A stretch of DNA of 33,926 bases from an uncultured Collinsella sp. (GCA_902494555.1 CABUTR010000019.1:1-33926), one strand, 5' to 3'; shown: positions 14,735 through 23,209, counted from the stretch's first letter. Program-made: numbers and translations. The notes: generated by a model not told the origin, from the letters alone.

Positions 14735-17485
14735 ATGTCTGACAAGCGCCGTACCTTTGCCGTCATCGACGGCAACTCGCTCATGCATCGCGCCTTCCAC
14801 GCCGTGCCGCCGACCATGAACGCGCCGGACGGTCGCCCCACCAACGCGATCTTTGGTTTTCTGAACATGTTCCTCAAGATGATCGATGCCTTTAACCCCG
14901 ACGGTGTGGTCGTGGCGTTTGATAAAGGCAAGCCGCGCGTGCGCATGGAGATGCTGCCGCAGTATAAGGCGCAGCGCCCGCCCATGGACCCCGATTTGCA
15001 CGCGCAGTTTCCGATGATCAAGGAGCTGCTCGGTGCGCTCAATGTGCCGATTCTGCAGTCCGAGGGCTGGGAAGGCGACGATATCCTGGGAACCATGGCG
15101 CGCCTGGGTGAGGAGGCCGGCTGCGACATGCTGCTGGTGACCGGCGACCGCGACATGTATCAGCTCGTGACCGAGCACGTCAACGTGGTCTCGACCCGCA
15201 AGGGCCTGTCCGACGTGGCGATCATGACGCCCGAGAGCGTGGACGATCTGTATCACGGCATCACGCCGGCGCTCGTGCCCGACTTTTATGGTCTGAAGGG
15301 CGACACGTCGGACAACATTCCCGGCGTACCGGGTATCGGCCCCAAAAAAGCAAGCGCGCTCATCGCGCAGTACGGCAGCCTGGACGAAGTCATCGCGCAT
15401 GCCGACGAGGTCAAGGGCAAGATGGGCGAGAACCTGCGCGCGCACATCGACGACGCGCTGCTGAGTCGTAAGGTGGCGACCATCCGCACCGATGCGCCCG
15501 TTGAGCTCGATTTTGAGGCGACGTCCTTCCCGGCGTTTTCTGCCGATGAGGTGTCCGCAGCACTGGGTACGCTTGGTATCACTGCCATGCAGAACCGTTT
15601 CTTGGCACTGATCGGTGACGAGGGTGGCGCTGCTGCCGCTGCTAGCACGTTTGAGATTCCCGCCGTTTTGCGTGCTGCCGCCGGCGATGCTGACGCGCTT
15701 GGTGCCGTTGCAGCTGAGGTCTCCCGCGCGATTGATGCCGGCGAGTGGATCGCCGCCGTGGTGGACGACGACAAGGAAGAGGGCGCGCTCTTTGGGCTGA
15801 CGCGCACGCTGTGGTTGGCGACGTCCAAGGGCCTGTTCGCGCTCGAGGAGGGCGACGGCGGTGCGGCGGCTGAGGTCGAGGGCTTCAACTTCGTCCACGG
15901 TGTGATCGCCGGCGTGCTCGCGCGTCTGTTTATGGAGGGCCGCGTGGCGAGCCCGGATACGAAGGCGCTGCTGCACGAGCTTTCGCCCATCGATTCTTCT
16001 GAGCCCGAGCTCATGGACCCGTTGTCAGTCGATTCTACGCGCATCTTCGATACCGTGGTGGCTGCCTATCTGCTGGATTCCGATCGTTCCGAGTTCGATG
16101 AGGCATATCTTGCCGATACGTATTTGCAGATGGCGTTGCCTGCGGCGCGCGGCGCAGAGGGTGCTGGTGAGAACGCTCCGGTGCCAGCCGCCCGTACTGC
16201 GGCCCTGACACTGGCGCTGGTCGCACCGCTGCGCGAGTGCATGGCCCGCGAGAATGCCGCCAACGTGTTCGATGGCATCGAGATGCCGCTCGTTCCGGTA
16301 CTTGCCAAGATGGAGCGCGCGGGCATGCTCGTGGATCCCGATCGGCTGCGCAGCCTGTCCGAGGGTCTGGCGACCCAGATCACCGAGGTCGAGCGCAGCA
16401 TTCGTGACCTGGCAGGCGACGAGACCTTTAACATCGGCAGCCCCATGCAGCTCTCGCACGTGCTGTTTGATGTTATGGGGCTTCCGACCAAGGGCCTAAA
16501 AAAGACCAAGCGCGGCTACTATTCGACCAACGCCAAGGTGCTGAGCGACCTTGCCCGCGACCACGAGATCGTGCGCCTGATTTTGGACTGGCGTGAGAAG
16601 TCCAAGATTAAGTCGACCTATCTGGACACGCTAGGTCCGCTGCGCCGTGGTGACGGGCGTGTGCACACCACGTACAACCAGACCATCACCGCGACGGGGC
16701 GCCTGTCTTCGAGCGACCCCAATCTGCAAAACATTCCGACGCGCTCGGAGCTGGGGCGTACCGTCAAGACGGCGTTCTCGGCGGGCGAGGGAAGCGTCTT
16801 TTTGGCGGTGGACTACTCGCAGATTGAGTTGCGCCTGCTGGCGCATCTTTCGGGAGACGAGCACCTGGTGCGCGCCTTTAACGAGGGTGAGGACTTTCAT
16901 GCCGAGACGGCGGCGCGCGTGTTTGGCGTGCCGGTGTCCGAGGTAACGCCCGACTTGCGCAGTCGCGCCAAGGCCGTGAACTTTGGCATCGTGTACGGCC
17001 AGCAGGCCTATGGTCTGTCGCAGTCGCTGCATATCTCGATGGCCGAGGCGCGCGACATGATCGACCGCTACTACGAGGCCTACCCGGGCGTGCGCACGTT
17101 CCTCGATAGCGTGGTGGCGCGCGCCAAGCAGATAGGCTACGCCGAGACCATGTACGGCCGCCGTCGTCATATTCCGGAGCTCAAGGCCAAAAATCCGCAA
17201 CTCCGTGGTTTTGGCGAGCGCACGGCCATGAACCACCCCATGCAGGGCACCGCCGCCGACATCATCAAGATCGCCATGGCCCGCGTAAGCCGCCGCCTGG
17301 AAGAAGAGGGATTTGCCGCCCACATGATCCTGCAAGTACACGACGAACTGGACTTTGAGTGTCCCGTCGACGAAGTCGAGCGCCTCACCGCCATGGTCCG
17401 CGACGTCATGGAACATGTAGTAGACCTCCGCGTACCGTTGATCGCCGAAGCCAGCACCGGCATAACCTGGGCCGACGCGAAATAG
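14735..17485 (+). CDS. polA: DNA polymerase I
   Basis: 916 residues from the ATG at 14735 (GAGG upstream). Okazaki fragment processing and repair. The N-terminal 5'-3' exonuclease (1 to about 290) shows IDGNSLMHRAFHA, GDRDMYQLV and GLKGDTSDNIPGVPGIGPKK. The middle (about 300-530) lacks the DxE and other acidic motifs of a working 3'-5' proofreading site, so proofreading is probably lost, as in many actinobacterial and Gram-positive enzymes. The C-terminal polymerase domain has RLSSSDPNLQNIPTR, motif A VDYSQIELR with Asp693, motif B RAKAVNFGIVYG and motif C VHDELDFE with Asp870. Convergent with the HAD gene to the right. Confidence 0.97.
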   Translation: MSDKRRTFAVIDGNSLMHRAFHAVPPTMNAPDGRPTNAIFGFLNMFLKMIDAFNPDGVVVAFDKGKPRVRMEMLPQYKAQRPPMDPDLHAQFPMIKELLGALNVPILQSEGWEGDDILGTMARLGEEAGCDMLLVTGDRDMYQLVTEHVNVVSTRKGLSDVAIMTPESVDDLYHGITPALVPDFYGLKGDTSDNIPGVPGIGPKKASALIAQYGSLDEVIAHADEVKGKMGENLRAHIDDALLSRKVATIRTDAPVELDFEATSFPAFSADEVSAALGTLGITAMQNRFLALIGDEGGAAAAASTFEIPAVLRAAAGDADALGAVAAEVSRAIDAGEWIAAVVDDDKEEGALFGLTRTLWLATSKGLFALEEGDGGAAAEVEGFNFVHGVIAGVLARLFMEGRVASPDTKALLHELSPIDSSEPELMDPLSVDSTRIFDTVVAAYLLDSDRSEFDEAYLADTYLQMALPAARGAEGAGENAPVPAARTAALTLALVAPLRECMARENAANVFDGIEMPLVPVLAKMERAGMLVDPDRLRSLSEGLATQITEVERSIRDLAGDETFNIGSPMQLSHVLFDVMGLPTKGLKKTKRGYYSTNAKVLSDLARDHEIVRLILDWREKSKIKSTYLDTLGPLRRGDGRVHTTYNQTITATGRLSSSDPNLQNIPTRSELGRTVKTAFSAGEGSVFLAVDYSQIELRLLAHLSGDEHLVRAFNEGEDFHAETAARVFGVPVSEVTPDLRSRAKAVNFGIVYGQQAYGLSQSLHISMAEARDMIDRYYEAYPGVRTFLDSVVARAKQIGYAETMYGRRRHIPELKAKNPQLRGFGERTAMNHPMQGTAADIIKIAMARVSRRLEEEGFAAHMILQVHDELDFECPVDEVERLTAMVRDVMEHVVDLRVPLIAEASTGITWADAK

Positions 17486-17533
17486 GGAAGCGCTCCGTAA
17501 GGCAAGCTCGCCCAAGACGCAAGCCCCCACATA

Positions 17534-17573
17534 CTTAAGATTTGGGACAAACACTACTGATTAATTTGTCCCA
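17534..17573. repeat. Palindromic intergenic repeat, family 1, copy 1
   Basis: A 40-base element with 9-base perfect arms TGGGACAAA / TTTGTCCCA and the flank CTTAAGATT. It matches 29808-29847 at 36 of 40 positions, the differences all within the six-base loop. It lies after polA. Confidence 0.8.
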
Positions 17574-17584
17574 CAGTAACCAAA

Positions 17585-17623
17585 GCAGAGGGGAGCTCCT
17601 TCCAACAAGGAGCTCCCCTCTGC
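17585..17623. terminator. Strong hairpin after polA, probable terminator
   Basis: A perfect 17-base stem (GCAGAGGGGAGCTCCTT and its complement) with loop CCAAC. No long T-run follows on either strand, so it may act as a factor-assisted or bidirectional terminator between the convergent polA and HAD genes. Confidence 0.65.
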
Positions 17624-17657
17624 TCAAATCATTTCAGCTAAGTATCTAGACACTCAA

Positions 17658-17852
17658 GACGCCATCTTGGCGGCAGGAAAGTAAACCTAGGGCCTGGCCG
17701 GGCGGCACGGGTTAACTTTTCGTAGATTCCGCACGCAAAGAAAGCCACTTAATGTGGCTTTCGTCTTGCGCAGGACCTGACCGAGCGAAAAGTTATCCCG
17801 TGCCGCCCGGCCAGGCCTGATGGGACGGCTACCGAGCCGCCAAGATGGCGTC
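17658..17852. repeat. Long nested inverted repeat between polA and HAD genes
   Basis: Outer arms of 17 bases (17658-17674 and 17836-17852) are perfect. Inner arms of 31 bases (17692-17722 and 17786-17816) match at 30 of 31. The two spacers have near-equal length (17 and 19 bases). The centre holds another hairpin, GAAAGCCAC/GTGGCTTTC. The whole 195 bases can fold as one long hairpin. The right outer arm is the last coding part of the HAD gene (17829-18656), so the left outer arm is an inverted copy of that coding end. Probably a bidirectional terminator or a mobile palindromic element. Confidence 0.8.
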
Positions 17853-18656
17853 GATGAGCGTCAGTACGCCCCCGTCGTTGTTGCTCGGAATGCGCCACTT
17901 GGCGTGCGCGTTCATGTGCTCCTCGGCATTGTCCACGATAAAGCTATGCCCGACGCGCTCCAGCATGGGAATATCGTTGTAGGTGTCGCCCACGGCGGCA
18001 GCGTCGGCGATATCGATGCCCAGGTGCTCGCACAAATGCGCCACGCCCGAACCCTTGTCGACGCCCAGGTTCATAAAGTCGATCCACTCGCGGCCCGCAT
18101 TGGTGACGTAGAGCTGATCCGAGAACGCGGGGCTATAGGTCTCGCGGAATGCGGGCTCGGCATCGTAGGCAGGGAAAAAGACCGAGATCTTATTGGACTC
18201 GATATCAAGGCCCTCAAAGGTGTCGACATAGTTGATCGTGTTGTAGTACACGCTGATCTCGTCGTGGTACTGATGGTCGCGGGCGAGCACATAGAACTCG
18301 TCGTAGCAGCACAGGACGGGAACGGCGCGCGGGTCCTCCGAGGCACGAGCGAGCACCTGCTGATACAGCGCCACATCGATGTTGCTCTTATAGATATAGC
18401 TGCCGCGATAGATGACGCAGGCTCCGTTGTCGGGACAAAAAGCAAGGCGGTTCTTAATACCCTCGAACATCTCCTCGAGCTTGGGGGCAGGGCGTCCGCT
18501 GGCGGGGCAGAACACGATGCCAGCCTCGGCGAGCTTGTCCAGGCGCTCGTCGAGGCCCTGGGGTAGTACACGCTCGTCGGTGAGAAGCGTCTTGTCCATA
18601 TCAACGGCGAGAATCTTAATGCTGCCGATATTGGTGTCCGATTCGTAAGTTTGCAT
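17829..18656 (-). CDS. HAD-superfamily phosphatase (Cof-type, subclass IIB)
   Basis: 275 residues. HAD IIB enzymes hydrolyse sugar phosphates and similar small phosphate esters in the cytosol. Motif I is AVDMDKTLLTD (Asp19 nucleophile, Asp21), in which Lys replaces the usual Gly of DxDGT. SGRP marks motif II, and the C-terminal AAVGDTYNDIPML is motif IV with the metal-binding acidic residues. The cap domain lies between (about 90-185) and is rich in Tyr and acidic residues. Substrate cannot be told from sequence. Start ATG follows GAAAGGCGCGC. The last codons form one arm of the long inverted repeat with polA. Confidence 0.88.
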   Translation of the reverse strand: MQTYESDTNIGSIKILAVDMDKTLLTDERVLPQGLDERLDKLAEAGIVFCPASGRPAPKLEEMFEGIKNRLAFCPDNGACVIYRGSYIYKSNIDVALYQQVLARASEDPRAVPVLCCYDEFYVLARDHQYHDEISVYYNTINYVDTFEGLDIESNKISVFFPAYDAEPAFRETYSPAFSDQLYVTNAGREWIDFMNLGVDKGSGVAHLCEHLGIDIADAAAVGDTYNDIPMLERVGHSFIVDNAEEHMNAHAKWRIPSNNDGGVLTLIDAILAAR

Positions 18657-18930
18657 AAAAGCGCGCCTTTCGTTTCGAAATTGTTTCAGACGTTATAACC
18701 ATCAATCAGTAACCGAGCGTATTGTCGCAGGAACGGAGCGTATTTGCACTGCAATTCACAAAGTAATGAAAAAACTTTTCAGAAATTTGAATTTGTCGCT
18801 TGTGCTGCTGGCACTTTAGCGTAATATAGCGAACATCGAAAACGGAGACGGCAAAAGAGCCGCTTACCGAGGAAAAGGTACCGTTTACGATATATGAATT
18901 GCGCCCGGCGATAGGTGAAAGGAGAGGCAG
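18657..18930 (+). promoter_or_regulatory. argG upstream region with a possible ArgR box
   Basis: An AT-rich stretch between the divergent HAD and argG units. TTTGCACTGCAATTCACA (18743-18760) resembles the arginine-repressor consensus TNTGNATWWWWATNCANA, with three mismatches at constrained positions. A possible -10 TAATAT follows within GCGTAATATAGCG near 18830, but a convincing -35 is lacking. Further on, an imperfect hairpin (AACGG...CCGTT) precedes the leader peptide. The promoter position is therefore not fixed. A minus-strand frame at 18706-19074 is judged spurious. Confidence 0.35.
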
Positions 18931-19005
18931 ATGCAGTTCGTAAAGATCATCACTACTGCAGACAATGCCATCCGACGCCAGCGCGCAATTTCCCGACGAC
19001 GATAA
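18931..19005 (+). CDS. Arginine-rich leader peptide of argG (24 residues)
   Basis: ATG at 18931 is preceded by GAAAGGAGAGGCAG, one of the best ribosome binding sites in the window. The peptide is 24 residues long, starts MQFVKIITTADNAI and ends in RRQRAISRRR: six Arg in the last ten codons. Four of those six are CGA, a codon visibly uncommon in the neighbouring genes, which mostly use CGC and CGT. The stop TAA (19003-19005) lies 7 bases before the first of several hairpins, and argG starts 204 bases further on. This is the form of an attenuation leader, in which ribosome stalling at Arg codons would report arginyl-tRNA supply. No experimental counterpart is known to me for this gene in this group. 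Confidence 0.65.
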   Translation: MQFVKIITTADNAIRRQRAISRRR

Positions 19006-19012
19006 TAATCGT

Positions 19013-19158
19013 CTCTGTTCGTATGGGGTGAAATGCCCCAACAGAGTCATTTTGAGGTCGTTGGGTTTTAGCACGACATAGACGCATGTTTCTAGGGCAT
19101 GTTGTGCTGCTTTTTGCTATTTAACCTGATATTGCACGGTTTTTGACCTCGAAATGAC
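19013..19158 (+). promoter_or_regulatory. Candidate attenuator hairpins before argG
   Basis: Right after the leader stop, CTCTGTT (19013-19019) pairs with AACAGAG (19040-19046) with an inner TGGGG/CCCCA. Next, GTCATTTTGAGGTC (19046-19059) can pair with GACCTCGAAATGAC (19145-19158), 13 of 14 positions. Between these, AGCACGACAT (19070-19079) pairs with ATGTTGTGCT (19099-19108), 9 of 10, followed by TTTTT (19111-19115): a plausible terminator. The elements overlap or enclose one another, as expected for alternative terminator and antiterminator folds. Which fold is favoured needs a folding calculation. Confidence 0.55.
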
Positions 19159-19209
19159 TTGCAACTGACCGATGTTCTAACTAGCTACCAAGGGCGAAAG
19201 GAAACAGCC

Positions 19210-20436
19210 ATGAGCAAGGAAAAAGTCGTTCTCGCATATTCCGGTGGTCTTGATACATCCGTATGTGTCAAGTGGCTCCAGGACGAGAAGAATCTCGATG
19301 TCGTTTGTGTCTGCGGCAACGTGGGCCAGGAGGAGACCGGCCTGGACGCCAAGAAGCAGAAGGCGCTCGACCTGGGCGTTCTTGATTGCCAGGTCCTCGA
19401 CCTGCGCGATGAGTTCTCCGATGAGTTCCTGACCAAGGCCATCGCCGCAAACTCCATGTACGAGAACAAGTACCCGCTGCTCTCCGCTCTTTCCCGTCCG
19501 CTGCTTGCCAAGAAGCTTGTCGAGGTCGCCCACGAGTTTGACGCAACCTACGTCGCCCACGGCTGCACCGGCAAGGGTAACGACCAGGTTCGTTTTGAGG
19601 CTGCCGTCAAGGCCCTCGACCCCGAGCTCAAGGTTATCGCTCCGGTTCGCGAGTGGGATCTGAAGTGCCGTCCGGACGAGGTCGCCTACGCCCACGCCCA
19701 TAACGTGCCGGTTCCCGAGGGCGCCAACGACAACCCCTATTCCATCGACGACAACCTGTGGGGTCGTGCCATTGAGTGCGGTCACCTGGAGGATCCCTGG
19801 AACGAGCCGCTCGACGACGCCTGGGTTATGACCAAGAACCCCGAGGACACGCCTGACACCCCGACGTATACCGAGATTGAGTTTGAGGCGGGCAAGCCCG
19901 TCGCCGTCGACGGCAAGAAGATGAAGCTCTCCGAGATCATCATCGCCCTCAACAAGATCTCCGGCGACAACGGCTTTGGCCGTCTCGACCTGGTCGAGGA
20001 CCGTCTGGTAGGCCTCAAGAGCCGTGAGTGCTATGAGGTTCCCGGCGCTCTGACGCTCATCACCGCCCACAAGGCGCTTGAGGACATTTGCGTCGAGGGC
20101 GACCTGCTCAAGGCCAAGATTAAGCTCGAGCAGGATTGGGCCACCGCCGTGTACAACGGCCAGTGGTACAGCCCGCTCAAAAACGCGCTCGACGCCTTTA
20201 TGGCCGACACCCAGAAGTTCGTGACCGGTACCGTCCGTCTGAAGTTCTTTAAGGGCAACTGCCATGTCGTCGGCCGCAAGAGCCCCTTCAGCCTCTACGA
20301 CTACGGTCTGGCCACCTACGACCGCGACACCACGTTTGACGAGAAGGCCAGCGCCGGCTTTATCGAGATCGATACGCTGTCGCTCAAGACGTGGGCTAAG
20401 GTCCAGGGTCCCAGCTCCGCTGCCGCCCAGGCCTAG
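19210..20436 (+). CDS. argG: Argininosuccinate synthase
   Basis: 408 residues from the ATG at 19210, with AAAGGA upstream. It joins citrulline and aspartate using ATP, the penultimate step of arginine synthesis. The N-terminal PP-loop is VVLAYSGGLDTSVCVKWL (Ser11-Gly-Gly-Leu-Asp-Thr-Ser17). Further family blocks include YVAHGCTGKGNDQVRFE, IAPVREWDLK, NPYSIDDNLWGRAIECGHLEDPW and the substrate-binding GRLDLVEDRLVGLKSRE region. Full length. Separated from argH by a terminator-like hairpin and a 56-residue small ORF, so the two arg genes are not tightly coupled. Likely controlled by the arginine-rich leader upstream. Confidence 0.97.
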   Translation: MSKEKVVLAYSGGLDTSVCVKWLQDEKNLDVVCVCGNVGQEETGLDAKKQKALDLGVLDCQVLDLRDEFSDEFLTKAIAANSMYENKYPLLSALSRPLLAKKLVEVAHEFDATYVAHGCTGKGNDQVRFEAAVKALDPELKVIAPVREWDLKCRPDEVAYAHAHNVPVPEGANDNPYSIDDNLWGRAIECGHLEDPWNEPLDDAWVMTKNPEDTPDTPTYTEIEFEAGKPVAVDGKKMKLSEIIIALNKISGDNGFGRLDLVEDRLVGLKSRECYEVPGALTLITAHKALEDICVEGDLLKAKIKLEQDWATAVYNGQWYSPLKNALDAFMADTQKFVTGTVRLKFFKGNCHVVGRKSPFSLYDYGLATYDRDTTFDEKASAGFIEIDTLSLKTWAKVQGPSSAAAQA

Positions 20437-20589
20437 CGCCTCCTTCCTTTGGTATCTGCGCGGCCCATCCGCGTGATACAAAACGGGCGCACGGGGTCCC
20501 TACCTTTCGTTATGCTTGCTGACACTTCTTAACATCGGTGGCCCCTACGTTCCGCCCGCATATATGATGCCGCGTCTGCGGCTGAGTCC

Positions 20590-20619
20590 GAGCCCCGCCG
20601 GGGTTGTCCGGCGGGGCTC
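20590..20619 (+). terminator. GC-rich hairpin after argG
   Basis: A perfect 12-base stem (GAGCCCCGCCGG / CCGGCGGGGCTC) with loop GGTTGT, followed by CTTCT. The T-run is short, so termination may be partial. Confidence 0.65.
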
Positions 20620-20669
20620 CTTCTATCAATTTGGCGGCTCTGCGCCCATATATATGAGGAGTATCCATT

Positions 20670-20840
20670 ATGTTCAATGCTATCGCGCATGCTTTACTTT
20701 CCCTCGCGCCCGAGCTCGATACTGCAAAGGTCGAGGACGTTCCTATGAGCCTGAAGGCCTGGATCGATGGTTCGCAAGGCAATATCCGGAGGGATACGTT
20801 GGGCGCCAAGTGCCTGGTGCGTCACTTCTTTGCAAATTAG
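20670..20840 (+). CDS. Small ORF (56 residues) between argG and argH, function unknown
   Basis: ATG preceded by GAGGAG at 8 bases. The product starts MFNAIAHALLSLAPELD, then KVEDVPMSLKAWIDGS, and ends CLVRHFFAN. The N-terminal third could form an amphipathic helix; there is no clear membrane segment or metal motif. Composition and a good ribosome binding site suggest a real small protein, but no family is recognised and it may be a remnant. It lies after the argG hairpin, in the same direction as argH, with 118 bases to the argH start. Confidence 0.45.
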   Translation: MFNAIAHALLSLAPELDTAKVEDVPMSLKAWIDGSQGNIRRDTLGAKCLVRHFFAN

Positions 20841-20958
20841 CTACATGACCCCGCGCACGGTGGGGAATGTGTAAAACTAGCGGTTGAAAAATCGCTTTAG
20901 CGACATGGCGCATTGCTTTGGGCGCTTGTTTTGGTATTTGGAGAAAGGGGACGGTTCC

Positions 20959-22389
20959 ATGGCTCTTTGGGGCGGTCGTTTTGAGGCGGGAGTGGCCGAG
21001 GTCACGCAGGAGTTTGGCGCGTCGCTGCCGGTCGACAAACATCTCTATAAGCAGGATATCGCCGGTTCTAAGGCGCATGCCAAGATGCTGGCGGCCCAGG
21101 GCATCATCAGCGCCGAGGACGAGCAGGCGATTGCCGAGGGCCTGACCGGAATCGAACAGGATATCGATGCCGGCAACTTCACCTTCGACATCAACGACGA
21201 AGACATTCATATGTCCATCGAGAGCGAGCTGACGCGTCGCATCGGCGAGGCCGGTAAGCGCTTGCATACCGGACGTTCGCGCAACGACCAGGTGGCGACC
21301 GACACACGCCTGGGCGTCAAGGCGCTGGCCAAGGAGCTCATGGGGGCCAATCTTGAGCTGCGCCATGTGCTGGTGGATGCGGCCAAGAAGTACGACAAGG
21401 TGATTCTGCCGGGCTACACGCACATGCAGCACGCTCAGCCCGTGCTGCTGTCGCATCATCTGCTGGCGTATTCCTGGATGTTCGCGCGCGACTTTACACG
21501 CCTGAAGGCCGCCTTTGATGCCGCCGACAACTGTCCGCTGGGTGCTGCCGCGCTTGCCGGCACGAGCTATCCGCTCGATCGTCAGATGACGGCTGCCGAA
21601 CTTGGCTTTGCGGACGTGATTCCCAACTCGCTCGATGCGGTTTCCGACCGTGATTTCCTCCTCGACCTGCATTACGCCGGCTCCGTCATGGCGATGCACC
21701 TGTCGCGTCTTTCCGAGGAGATCGTGCTGTGGTCGAGCTCCGAATTTGGCTTTATCACGCTTTCCGACTCGTACTCCACCGGCTCGTCCATCATGCCGCA
21801 GAAGAAGAATCCCGACTTTGCCGAGCTTATCCGCGGCAAGAGCGGCCGTGTGTATGGCAACCTGGTGCAGCTGCTCGTGACCATGAAGGGCTTGCCGCTC
21901 GCTTATAACAAGGACTTGCAGGAGGACAAGGAGGGCGCGCTCGATACCGCCCATACGCTTATGCAGTGCTTGTCCGTTATGGCGGGCATGATCTCGACCT
22001 GGACTGTCAACGAGGACGCCATGACGCGCGAGTGCGGTGTGGGTCATCTTGCCGCCACCGATGTTGCCGATTACCTGGCTAAGCGTGGTCTGCCGTTCCG
22101 CGAGGCGCACGCCGTGGTAGGGCACCTGGTCCTGATGTGTGAGAAGCGCGGCTGCAACCTCGAGGACCTGCCGTTTGAGGTTTTCCAGGAGGCAAGCCTG
22201 CTCTTTGAGCGCGATATTACCGAGGCGCTCGACATCCCGTCGATTGTCGCCGCGCGCACTACCGAGGGCGGTACCGCCCCTGCCGCCGTTGCCGTGCAGC
22301 TGCAGCGTGCCGAGGCACAACTCGTTGCCGACGAAGGTGTGTTTGGCTCGTTGACCAAGGTCGTCGAGATGGGCCACGGAGCTAATTAG
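20959..22389 (+). CDS. argH: Argininosuccinate lyase
   Basis: 476 residues from the ATG at 20959. An in-frame ATG at 20884 would add 25 residues that do not fit the family start, which is normally M-x-L-W-G-G-R-F. It splits argininosuccinate into arginine and fumarate. Family signature GSSIMPQKKNPD at residues 275-286, with the catalytic Ser in the flexible GSS loop. Other conserved blocks are HTGRSRNDQVATD, GYTHMQHAQPV and LGAAALAGTSYPLDR. It follows argG and the small ORF; its own promoter is not obvious. Ends shortly before a hairpin terminator. Confidence 0.97.
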   Translation: MALWGGRFEAGVAEVTQEFGASLPVDKHLYKQDIAGSKAHAKMLAAQGIISAEDEQAIAEGLTGIEQDIDAGNFTFDINDEDIHMSIESELTRRIGEAGKRLHTGRSRNDQVATDTRLGVKALAKELMGANLELRHVLVDAAKKYDKVILPGYTHMQHAQPVLLSHHLLAYSWMFARDFTRLKAAFDAADNCPLGAAALAGTSYPLDRQMTAAELGFADVIPNSLDAVSDRDFLLDLHYAGSVMAMHLSRLSEEIVLWSSSEFGFITLSDSYSTGSSIMPQKKNPDFAELIRGKSGRVYGNLVQLLVTMKGLPLAYNKDLQEDKEGALDTAHTLMQCLSVMAGMISTWTVNEDAMTRECGVGHLAATDVADYLAKRGLPFREAHAVVGHLVLMCEKRGCNLEDLPFEVFQEASLLFERDITEALDIPSIVAARTTEGGTAPAAVAVQLQRAEAQLVADEGVFGSLTKVVEMGHGAN

Positions 22390-22436
22390 CTTATTGGATG
22401 CGTCTGTCTGGTGCGTTCATCATATCTTGCCTTTAT

Positions 22437-22465
22437 GGGTGCTCGCTACGGTGGGCGCCCGTTTT
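22437..22465 (+). terminator. Terminator after argH
   Basis: GGGTGCTC (22437-22444) pairs with GGGCGCCC (22453-22460) using two G-U pairs, followed by GTTTTG. Confidence 0.7.
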
Positions 22466-22766
22466 GTTATAGAGAAGGAAGGAGCTTGTTGAGAACTTTT
22501 GTAGGACATTTGCGCAGGTTGTGAAGGGGGTGCGTTCACGGGCGGCAATCGACCGTCCGTTCTGTTCGTTGCAGTTGGAAGTGGGGCGGATGGTACTCTA
22601 GTCGGGCTTCGGAACAGAAGTGACACATATGGAGCGCTTCAATTAATAATAACGCTTCAATAAACGGCTTTTTGTTTAACTGCAGCTAGAACTCTGTTAC
22701 GATGCAGTCCAGGCGGGTGCCGGAATGGGACTTGGGCACGCGCGAACCTACTTGAAAGGCTACCTT
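22466..22766. other. Gene-free gap before ndk
   Basis: About 300 bases without a convincing gene. It contains a direct repeat CGCTTCAAT twice (near 22640), an AT-rich patch, and a possible ndk promoter (TTTAAC, 17 bases, TACGAT) near 22675-22703. A tiny TTG-started frame at 22489-22524 is probably chance. Confidence 0.4.
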
Positions 22767-23171
22767 ATGGCTATCGAGAAGACCTTCATCATGATTAAGC
22801 CCGACGCCGTGCGAGATCGCAAGATCGGCGAGATCGTTGCTCGTATCGAGCGCAGCGGCCTTGTTATCGAGCGCATGGAGATGACCACGCTTGAGCGCGC
22901 CACCGTCGAGGAGCACTATGCTCACCTCAACGACAAGCCCTTCTTTGGCGGTCTGTGCGACTTTATGACGAGCGGTCCGGTCGTCAAGATGGTCGTTTCC
23001 GGTCCTTCTGCCGTTGCTAAGATGCGCACCCTCATGGGCGCCACCAACCCGCTTGATGCCGCTCCTGGCACCATTCGCGGCGACCTTGCCGTCGATGTCA
23101 ATGCCAACGTGATTCATGGCTCCGACTGCCTGGAGAACGCCGAGATCGAGATCAAGCGTTTCTTTGGCTAA
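22767..23171 (+). CDS. ndk: Nucleoside diphosphate kinase
   Basis: 134 residues from the ATG at 22767 (GAAAGGC upstream); a longer in-frame start at 22725 is not needed. It transfers the gamma phosphate between nucleoside triphosphates and diphosphates through a phospho-histidine. His117 in NVIHGSD is the catalytic residue. The N-terminus EKTFIMIKPDAV and the segment RGDLAVD are standard. Length matches the compact bacterial enzyme. It is a single-gene unit, with a terminator directly after it. Confidence 0.97.
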   Translation: MAIEKTFIMIKPDAVRDRKIGEIVARIERSGLVIERMEMTTLERATVEEHYAHLNDKPFFGGLCDFMTSGPVVKMVVSGPSAVAKMRTLMGATNPLDAAPGTIRGDLAVDVNANVIHGSDCLENAEIEIKRFFG

Positions 23172-23209
23172 GCCAGCTTTGACTCCTTAAAGCTGTTAGC
23201 GTGTGGCTT

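Noticed and set aside
18706..19074. Minus-strand frame of 122 codons upstream of argG
   Set aside because: No ribosome binding site, an uneven composition, and it covers the argG leader hairpins and leader peptide, which explain the sequence better.
19006..19209. T-box riboswitch before argG
   Set aside because: The T-box sequence (AGGGTGGNACCGCG) and specifier-loop layout are absent. A leader peptide with Arg codons is present instead.
22489..22524. Eleven-residue frame MRTFVGHLRRL with AAGGAG upstream, as a second Arg-containing leader
   Set aside because: TTG start, only three Arg, and no terminator-like hairpin before the following gene ndk, which has no link to arginine.
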